This document shows, piece after piece, positions 5,793 to 10,369 of a DNA stretch of 10,369 nt (within the stretch, counting starts at the first letter, position 1; each line of letters begins with the position of its first letter). This DNA is from AG25 sp035518815. Its GTDB lineage: Bacteria > Gemmatimonadota > Gemmatimonadetes > Gemmatimonadales > GWC2-71-9. The notes beneath the pieces were generated by a model. It saw only the letters and a list, made by a program, of their open reading frames with translations. It was not told the origin of the DNA and made no database searches. The translations under genes were made by a program, and so were the position numbers. Location: NCBI GenBank assembly GCA_035518815.1, contig DATIXG010000059.1, positions 1 through 10,369 of the forward strand, in the 5' to 3' direction.

Positions 5793-6794
5793 GTGGACAC
5801 GCCCCATCCCCCTTCTCCGCTCCCGCTTCCCATAGTCATAGACACGGATCCCGGCGTCGACGACATGCTGGCGCTGTTCCTCGCCCTGCGGTCGCCAGAG
5901 CTGGACGTGCGGGGCATCTCCACCTCCTACGGCAATACGGAGGTCGAGCACGCGCATCGGAACGCGGTCGAGATTCTGCGTCTGACCAAGACCCGAGTGC
6001 GGCTCGCGGTGGGGGCGCGGCGCCCGCTGGTTCGCGCGCTTGCAGTGGCGCGCGAAACCCACGGCGAATCGGGGCTAGGATACGCGGCCGTTCCCCCGGC
6101 CGGGGTCATTCTGGATTTCGTGCGGCCTCTCGACCGCCTGCTCGCCGAGCAGGAGGATCCGGTGACGCTCGTGACTCTCGGGCCCCTCACGAGCCTCGCG
6201 CTCGCTTTGCGACGGGATCCCGAGCTGGTGCGCGCCAAGGTTGCGCGCCACGTCGCCATGGTAGGGACGCTCGGGGGCAAGGGGAATACGACGCCCTTGT
6301 CGGAATTCAACGCCTGGTGCGATCCCGAGGCTCTGGACGCCGTACTCCGCGCGGAGCTGCCCACCGAGCTGGTGGGCTTGAATGTGACGCGTCATATGAG
6401 CGTCACCGTAGCCGAGATCGAGCGACTCGGCGAGTCGAACACCGCACTCGGAACGTGGATGCACGACGCGCTGCGCTTTTATGCCGAGTTCCAGCGGCGT
6501 CGCGAGAAGGTGGAGGACTGCGTGGTGCACGATGTCCTTCCGATCGCGGCCCTGATCCGGCCAGCCGTGCTGACGTTCAAGCGGGCGCGCATCCTGGTGG
6601 ACCGGGACGACGACCAACGTCGCGGGCGGACTCGGGAAGATCCCGAAGGCTCGGATGCCTTGGTCGCGACCGAGGCCGACACGCCCACCGCGCACGCTCT
6701 GCTGGTGGATCGCGTCTTCCGCTGGGCCGCGACCCCGGTGCGCACCATGGCGCCAGTGTCGCCACACGGACCGCCCACCGGAGCCAACGCCTGA
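5793..6794 (+). CDS. Inosine-uridine-type nucleoside hydrolase
   Basis: The 333-residue product is a full-length member of the IunH family, which cleaves the N-glycosidic bond of nucleosides to base and ribose using Ca2+. The N-terminal metal-site signature IDTDPGVDD (Asp17, Asp19, Asp23, Asp24) is intact. Also present are THGESGLG (90-96), MVGTLGGKGNTTPLSEFNAWCDPEA with Glu171-Phe-Asn173 and Asp177, and VVHDVLPIA with the catalytic-loop His246 and Asp247. There is no signal peptide, so it is cytoplasmic. The start is GTG 5793; no other start lies close before the signature, and the Shine-Dalgarno is weak, so coupling to the TlpA gene (stop 9 bases upstream, in the same frame) is likely. Base preference cannot be told. 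Its stop overlaps the next start as CTGA. Confidence 0.92.
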   Translation: MDTPHPPSPLPLPIVIDTDPGVDDMLALFLALRSPELDVRGISTSYGNTEVEHAHRNAVEILRLTKTRVRLAVGARRPLVRALAVARETHGESGLGYAAVPPAGVILDFVRPLDRLLAEQEDPVTLVTLGPLTSLALALRRDPELVRAKVARHVAMVGTLGGKGNTTPLSEFNAWCDPEALDAVLRAELPTELVGLNVTRHMSVTVAEIERLGESNTALGTWMHDALRFYAEFQRRREKVEDCVVHDVLPIAALIRPAVLTFKRARILVDRDDDQRRGRTREDPEGSDALVATEADTPTAHALLVDRVFRWAATPVRTMAPVSPHGPPTGANA

Positions 6795-7735
6795 ACCCCC
6801 TGCCCCGCAAAGTCGCCATTCTCGGCGCCGGGGAGATCGGGTGTGGGTGGGCGGCGCTGTGCGCCTCGGCAGGATGGCCGGTGATGCTGTTCGACACCAA
6901 CGCTCGCGTGCTCGAGCGGGCGTCGACCGAGGTCCCCCGACGGGCTCACGCGATGATCGCGCTCGAGCGGGCTCCGCACGGCATCGTGGAGCGCGGATTG
7001 CACGACCTCCAGCAAGGTCGGAGCCTCCTGATGACCGTCCAAGGCGCGGACTGGGTCATCGAGGCGATCAGCGAGGACCTGATCGCGAAGCAGAAGCTGC
7101 TCGATGCCGCCGACCAGGTGGCTGGGCCCGACGCCCTGATTTCGAGCTCCTCCTCAGGGCTCAGACCGAACGACATCTTCGGTCGCTGTCGCCGGCAGGA
7201 CCGCTGCATCGTGGCGCATCCGCTCAACCCGCCAGAGTTCATTCCTCTTGTCGAGATCGTGCCGGGCGACCGGACGAGCCCGTTGGCGGTGACCCAGGCC
7301 CACGAGTACCTCGAAGCGCTTGGCCGCGTCCCAATCGTGATCAGGAAGGCGGTGCCCGGATACGTGGTGGGGCGAGTGGCGGCGGCCGTATGGCGGGAGT
7401 GCGTTGACCTCGTCCTCAAGGGCGTGATCGACGTCGAGGACCTCGATCGCGCGGTGTCGCTCGGTCCTGCCCTCGGATGGGCCGCGGCCGGCCCGCATCT
7501 CAGCTATCACCTCGCCGCGGGCGAGGGCGGGGTCACCCTGTTTCTCCAGCGGCTGCTCGCGAGCTTCGAGGAATGGTGGAGCGAGCTCGCCACATGGAAG
7601 CAGCTCGAGCCGGAGCAGCAGCGGGCGCTGATTCACGCGATCGAGCGGACGTACAAGGGCAAGATCGAGGCTTTGGGAGCGGAGCGGGACCAGCGCCTCT
7701 CCGCGATCCTGCGAGCGCTCGAGCCTCCGCAGTAG
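6791..7735 (+). CDS. 3-hydroxyacyl-CoA dehydrogenase family protein (lambda-crystallin/L-gulonate 3-dehydrogenase type), CTG start
   Basis: The 314-residue protein begins with a Rossmann NAD site, KVAILGAGEIGCGWA (7-21), with Asp35 after the second strand indicating NAD preference. Then follow WVIEAISEDLIAKQKLL with Glu91, ISSSSSGL, the catalytic-region motif VAHPLNPPEFIPLVEIVPG (His143, Asn146, Glu155) and a C-terminal helical domain with AVPGYVVGRVAAAVWRE. The GPALGWAAAGPHLSYHL pattern and the length match the lambda-crystallin/L-gulonate dehydrogenase subfamily, but substrate is inferred. No ATG, GTG or TTG is available near the Rossmann strand. CTG 6791 overlaps the upstream TGA as CTGA and has GGAG at 6780-6783, seven bases before it, so I call it the start. 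CTG 6800 is a weaker alternative. Confidence 0.85.
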   Translation: MNPLPRKVAILGAGEIGCGWAALCASAGWPVMLFDTNARVLERASTEVPRRAHAMIALERAPHGIVERGLHDLQQGRSLLMTVQGADWVIEAISEDLIAKQKLLDAADQVAGPDALISSSSSGLRPNDIFGRCRRQDRCIVAHPLNPPEFIPLVEIVPGDRTSPLAVTQAHEYLEALGRVPIVIRKAVPGYVVGRVAAAVWRECVDLVLKGVIDVEDLDRAVSLGPALGWAAAGPHLSYHLAAGEGGVTLFLQRLLASFEEWWSELATWKQLEPEQQRALIHAIERTYKGKIEALGAERDQRLSAILRALEPPQ

Positions 7736-7738
7736 CGC

Positions 7739-7752
7739 GCCGCTAGCGCGGC
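7739..7752. other. Short hairpin between convergent genes
   Basis: GCCGC (7739-7743), TAGC, GCGGC (7748-7752) form a perfect 5-bp stem exactly at the convergent ends of the dehydrogenase (stop 7733-7735) and stress-protein gene (stop 7745-7743). No T-tract follows on either strand, so termination here is doubtful. Confidence 0.35.
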
Positions 7753-8168
7753 ACGCGCACCATCAACACGGGCACCATGGTCCGGTGACGCAGCTCGCTC
7801 GCCACGCTGCCCCGCACCATGTCGTTCAGCCCCCGATGGCCGTGAGTGGCCATCGCGATCAGGTCACACCCTTCGCGCGTCGCTACGTCGCTGATCTCGG
7901 CAGCCGGGTCACCCGCCGCGAGGATGGCATCCACCTCCAACCCATCTGACCTGAGCTCGCTAGCCCGCCGCTCCAGGTAGGCCCGGTCCTCGCGCATCTC
8001 CTCCGACTCTTTCAGGTCGAGCTCGTGAATGTTGCGCGCTACCCACCCGTCGGCGACGTGGATCAGGAGCAGGGACGCATCGATCCGTTTGGCGAGCCGG
8101 CGCACGTGCGCCAGGATGGTCTCGTCGGCCGACGAGTTTTCCAGCGGAACGAGGATCCGCGAGTACAT
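7743..8168 (-). CDS. Universal stress protein (UspA family), third gene of the mnt operon
   Basis: From ATG 8168 the product has 141 residues, a single-domain Usp. It shows the opening strand MYSRILVPLENSS, the strand SLLLIHVAD, CDLIAMATHG, and the nucleotide-binding loop HGHRGLNDMVRGSVASEL followed by VPVLMVRVPR. The classical ATP loop G-2x-G-9x-G-S is nearly complete: Gly110 and Gly120-Ser121 fit, but the first glycine is Ala107. The usual Asp of the first loop (VDGS) is Glu10. ATP binding is therefore plausible but not certain. The start overlaps the mntH stop by one base (TGATG) and no Shine-Dalgarno precedes it, so translation should be coupled to mntH. Context suggests a role in metal or oxidative stress. 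A longer in-frame opening to 8459 would run antisense-frame through mntH and is rejected. Confidence 0.88.
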   Translation of the reverse strand: MYSRILVPLENSSADETILAHVRRLAKRIDASLLLIHVADGWVARNIHELDLKESEEMREDRAYLERRASELRSDGLEVDAILAAGDPAAEISDVATREGCDLIAMATHGHRGLNDMVRGSVASELRHRTMVPVLMVRVPR

Positions 8169-9526
8169 CAGGTGAGCCAGGACCGGACGGTCTGGAGGAG
8201 CAGCCAGGCGTTGAACCCGGCGATCGCGAACGCGACCACGTAGGCGAGGACCTTCAGCCACACCGGGTTCACGAACTCGCCCATCTTCAGGCGGTCTGAC
8301 GTGAATCGCACGAGTGGGAACACCGCGAAGGAGAGTTGCAAGCTCAGAATCACCTGGCTCAGGATCAAGAGCTGCGCCGTGCCGCTCTCCCCAAAAAAGA
8401 TAGCGGTGAGCGCGGCCGGCACAATCGCAATCAAACGTGTGATGAGACGTCGCAACCACGGGCGGATCCGGATATTCAGGAATCCTTCCATGACGATCTG
8501 CCCCGCCAGCGTTCCGGTGAGGGTGGAGTTCTGGCCGGAAGCGAGCAGAGCGAGGGCGAAAGCCGCGCTCGCTCCGGTCACGCCGAGCAGCGGCGTCAGA
8601 AGCTTGTACGCGTCCTGGATCTCGGCCACCTCGCTGTGTCCCGACGTGTGGAACGTCGCGGCCGCGACGATGAGGATGGCGGCGTTGATGAACAGAGCGA
8701 AGGTCAGCGCGATGGTCGAGTCGAGGAAGGAGTACTTCACCGCCACCCGCCGCCCTTCCGTGGTCTCCTCGTAGCGGCGCGTCTGCACGACAGAGGAATG
8801 CAGGTAGAGGTTGTGTGGCATGACCGTCGCACCGAGGATCCCGATGGCGATGTAAAGCTTATCCCGGTCCGCGAGAATCGACGCGCCCGGCACGAATCCC
8901 CGCGCGATCGCGCCCAAATCAGGTCGGGCGATGATGATCTCGAACAGGAAACAGCCGGCGATGGTCGCGATCAGCGCGACGACCAGCGCTTCGAGCAGGC
9001 GGAATCCCTTGTGCTGCAGAAACAACACGAGCAACACGTCGAGCGACGTGATGGCGATTCCCCAGGGAAGCGGGATTGCGAACAACAGGTTCAGCGCGAT
9101 GGCCGATCCGATCACCTCGGCCAGGTCACATGCCGCGATCGCAATCTCGCACAGGACCCACAAGCCCAGCGCCGTGGGCCGCGAGTAGTGGTCCCGGCAC
9201 GCCTGCGCGAGGTCGCGCCCTGTGACGATCCCGAGTCGCGACGCCAGGCCTTGGAGCAGAATCGCCATCAGGTTCGACAACAGAATGACCGACAGGAGCG
9301 TGTATCCAAAGCGCGACCCACCCGCGAGATCGGTCGCCCAGTTCCCCGGGTCCATGTATCCCACCGCCACCAAATAACCGGGGCCCGCGAAGGCGAGCGC
9401 CCTGCGCCACCATTTTCCTTCCGAGACCGGAACAGTACGATAGACCTCGGCCAGGCTGGGTGTGACGCGCGGCAGCCGCCACCCAGGGTGGGACGTGGGC
9501 TCGACGCGCAGCGGTTCGGCGCTCAC
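8168..9526 (-). CDS. mntH: Nramp-family divalent metal (Mn2+/Fe2+):H+ transporter MntH
   Basis: The 452-residue protein has the long hydrophobic pattern of an 11-12-helix Nramp carrier of the inner membrane that imports Mn2+ with protons. The metal-site residues are present: GYMDPGNWATD in helix 1 (Asp59, Asn62) and GATVMPHNLYLHS in helix 6 (Ala233, Met236, with His238). DLAEVIGSA (Asp134, Glu137) in helix 3 matches the proton-path residues. I start at GTG 9526, which overlaps the mntR stop as GTGA; a GTG at 9547 in the same frame would add seven residues (MVPGGRA), and neither has a clear Shine-Dalgarno. An N-terminal cytosolic extension of about 40 residues precedes helix 1. Being directly behind mntR and its operator supports Mn2+ as the main substrate. 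Confidence 0.95.
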   Translation of the reverse strand: MSAEPLRVEPTSHPGWRLPRVTPSLAEVYRTVPVSEGKWWRRALAFAGPGYLVAVGYMDPGNWATDLAGGSRFGYTLLSVILLSNLMAILLQGLASRLGIVTGRDLAQACRDHYSRPTALGLWVLCEIAIAACDLAEVIGSAIALNLLFAIPLPWGIAITSLDVLLVLFLQHKGFRLLEALVVALIATIAGCFLFEIIIARPDLGAIARGFVPGASILADRDKLYIAIGILGATVMPHNLYLHSSVVQTRRYEETTEGRRVAVKYSFLDSTIALTFALFINAAILIVAAATFHTSGHSEVAEIQDAYKLLTPLLGVTGASAAFALALLASGQNSTLTGTLAGQIVMEGFLNIRIRPWLRRLITRLIAIVPAALTAIFFGESGTAQLLILSQVILSLQLSFAVFPLVRFTSDRLKMGEFVNPVWLKVLAYVVAFAIAGFNAWLLLQTVRSWLT

Positions 9527-10206
9527 CGCGCGGCCGCCCGGCACCACAAGAGCTGTCCCAACTCGCGGCCAACGACTCGCACGCCCTCCGCGAGCCGCAC
9601 GACCGTGGGTCCGTTGAAGGGGTGACGCTCGGTAACCGTAAGGAGGGCGCCCGGCACGAGCCCCTGACCGGCGAGGTAGTCGAGCCGCGCGGGGTCCTCG
9701 GTCCCCACCTGGCGCAACTCGAGCTGCGTGCCCACGCGCGCCTCCGCGAGGGGCACGAGATCGGCTTCCTCGATCTCTCCCGCGGCGGTAGGGATGGGTG
9801 CACCGTGCGGGTCGTAGTGGGGATCGCCGAGGGCGCGCGCCATACGCTCGATCAGCTCGTCCGATACAGCGTGCTCGAGCCGTTCCGCCTCCTCATGCAC
9901 GCTGCTCCAGTCGTATCCCAGCTGCTGGATGAGGTAGACCTCGAGGATGCGATGGCGGCGAATCATCTTGAGGGCGGCGCGACGGCCCTGCGCGGTGAGC
10001 TGCACGCCTCGATACGGCACGTGCTCGATCAGGCCGGTCTCCGACAGCCGCTTGACCATGCCACTCACCGAGGGGGGAGAGACGTCCAGATTGGCGGCGA
10101 TGTCGCGAGTCGCAGCGAATCCCCCCTGGCTCGAGAGGTGGTAAATCGCCTTGAGATAGTCTTCGACCGACCGCGTGAGCGGCGGCTGGTGCAAGGACGC
10201 CTGCAT
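9523..10206 (-). CDS. mntR: DtxR/MntR-family metal-dependent transcriptional repressor
   Basis: The 227-residue protein starts at ATG 10206, with GGGAG seven bases upstream. Residues 10-75 form a winged helix (TRSVEDYLKAIYHLSSQGGFAATRDIAANLDVSPPSVSGMVKRLSETGLIE). Residues about 76-140 are the dimerisation and metal domain, with ligands aligned to DtxR: His85, Glu89, His104, Glu108, Glu111 and His112. DtxR has Cys at the position of Glu108; Glu there is known in Mn-responsive relatives. A C-terminal FeoA/SH3-like domain spans about 155-220. With Mn2+ (or Fe2+) bound, such proteins bind inverted repeats and repress uptake genes. The mntH gene overlaps its stop, and a suitable operator lies over its own promoter, so autoregulation of the operon is expected. 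Metal specificity is inferred from the partner. Confidence 0.93.
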   Translation of the reverse strand: MQASLHQPPLTRSVEDYLKAIYHLSSQGGFAATRDIAANLDVSPPSVSGMVKRLSETGLIEHVPYRGVQLTAQGRRAALKMIRRHRILEVYLIQQLGYDWSSVHEEAERLEHAVSDELIERMARALGDPHYDPHGAPIPTAAGEIEEADLVPLAEARVGTQLELRQVGTEDPARLDYLAGQGLVPGALLTVTERHPFNGPTVVRLAEGVRVVGRELGQLLWCRAAAR

Positions 10207-10231
10207 GCCGTTTCTCCCTGCCGGAAAGGCG

Positions 10232-10278
10232 CGCGTTTCGCATTCGAGCCGGTGTGATCAACATGATGCAGAAACGCG
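10232..10278 (-). promoter_or_regulatory. Stable hairpin in the mntR 5' leader
   Basis: On the minus strand CGCGTTTCTGCAT (10278-10266) is complementary to ATGCGAAACGCG (10243-10232) with one bulged T, giving 12 pairs around a 22-base loop. It lies inside the predicted mntR leader, 25 bases before the start codon and about 14 bases before the Shine-Dalgarno. There is no U-tract after it, so it is not a plain terminator. It may be a regulatory leader structure or a second protein-binding inverted repeat. I could not match it to the yybP-ykoY manganese riboswitch. Confidence 0.6.
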
Positions 10279-10302
10279 AGTTACGACAACAATCCGCGAC
10301 TG

Positions 10303-10320
10303 GATTAGTATGGCCTAATC
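10303..10320. promoter_or_regulatory. Probable MntR/DtxR-type operator
   Basis: GATTAGTATGGCCTAATC is an inverted repeat with perfect 6-base arms and a 6-base centre. Its core TTAGT-N4-CCTAA is one base away from TTAGG-N4-CCTAA, the arrangement seen in DtxR/IdeR-family boxes. It covers the predicted -10 box of the mntR promoter, so bound repressor would block polymerase. It is the best operator candidate in the window. Confidence 0.7.
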
Positions 10321-10335
10321 ATATGATATTGTCAA
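10307..10335 (-). promoter_or_regulatory. mntR-mntH-usp promoter (TTGACA-N17-CATACT)
   Basis: A perfect -35 TTGACA (10335-10330) is followed after 17 bases by CATACT (10312-10307), which matches four of six -10 consensus bases, in a locally AT-rich stretch unlike the GC-rich coding DNA. Transcription would begin near 10300, leaving a leader of about 94 bases. The spacer contains the 10-base palindrome ATCATATGAT (10318-10327). Confidence 0.7.
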
Positions 10336-10369
10336 GCGAATTTATGGTTTCTTCTCGGCTATATCGGTG

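Noticed and set aside
5781..5795. Stop-codon readthrough joining the TlpA and nucleoside hydrolase genes, which share a frame
   Set aside because: The TAG is followed after three codons by a GTG start at the right place; a lipoprotein fused to a cytoplasmic enzyme makes no topological sense.
6317..6790. N-terminal extension of the dehydrogenase from ATG 6317
   Set aside because: It overlaps the well-supported nucleoside hydrolase and encodes arginine-rich nonsense before the Rossmann strand.
8336..9625. Long plus-strand open frame of about 429 codons
   Set aside because: It is the GC-rich antisense shadow of mntH; the product is charged low-complexity sequence with no recognisable domain.
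10207..10300. yybP-ykoY manganese riboswitch in the mntR leader
   Set aside because: The conserved loop sequences of that class are not seen; only an unclassified hairpin is supported.

Overview
This is a GC-rich, densely packed bacterial chromosomal segment with no sign of phage, insertion sequence, CRISPR or plasmid functions. GTG starts, 1-4 base gene overlaps, glycine/arginine-rich secreted proteins and the particular mix of families (DUF190 with CrcB, a DUF4384 secreted protein, a TlpA-type lipoprotein) fit a Gram-negative environmental lineage. Gemmatimonadota is my best guess, but it is an inference and was not tested by any search.

Left part (1-1734): a carbon-nitrogen hydrolase (nitrilase superfamily) runs on the minus strand off the left edge. 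It is divergent from a plus-strand pair: the fluoride channel CrcB and a DUF190 protein. The 142-base divergent gap carries a tandem 10-base GGCGGTA-type repeat facing an inverted copy of itself. A strong palindrome with a T-tract at 1701-1734 separates the pair from the next gene.

Middle part (1765-4057): a minus-strand secreted DUF4384 protein with a tyrosine-rich centre and a tail of three polyglycine runs; a plus-strand DUF442/Blh-type phosphatase-like protein; and a minus-strand SnoaL/NTF2-like protein whose promoter implies a leaderless mRNA. The last two genes converge, and their stop codons share the bases CTAG.

Central operon (4058-7735, plus strand): four genes with gaps of 1, 9 and -4 bases. 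They are a small exported Cys/His protein, a lipoprotein joining a beta-propeller-like region to a TlpA thioredoxin domain, a nucleoside hydrolase, and an NAD-dependent 3-hydroxyacyl-CoA dehydrogenase/L-gulonate dehydrogenase homologue. The last gene appears to start at CTG, overlapping the previous stop as CTGA.

Right part (7743-10369, minus strand): a manganese operon of mntR (DtxR-family repressor), mntH (Nramp transporter) and a universal stress protein, linked by overlapping start and stop codons. Upstream of mntR lies a TTGACA-N17-CATACT promoter whose -10 box is covered by the inverted repeat GATTAG-N6-CTAATC, followed by a leader with a 12-bp bulged hairpin. This is the clearest regulatory circuit in the window: MntR probably represses its own operon when metal is plentiful. 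No stretch longer than 300 bases lacks a gene. I found no convincing wholly new defence or mobile system. The most unusual items are the repeat hairpin at 761-858, the CTG start, the composite DUF4384 protein and the mixed four-gene operon.
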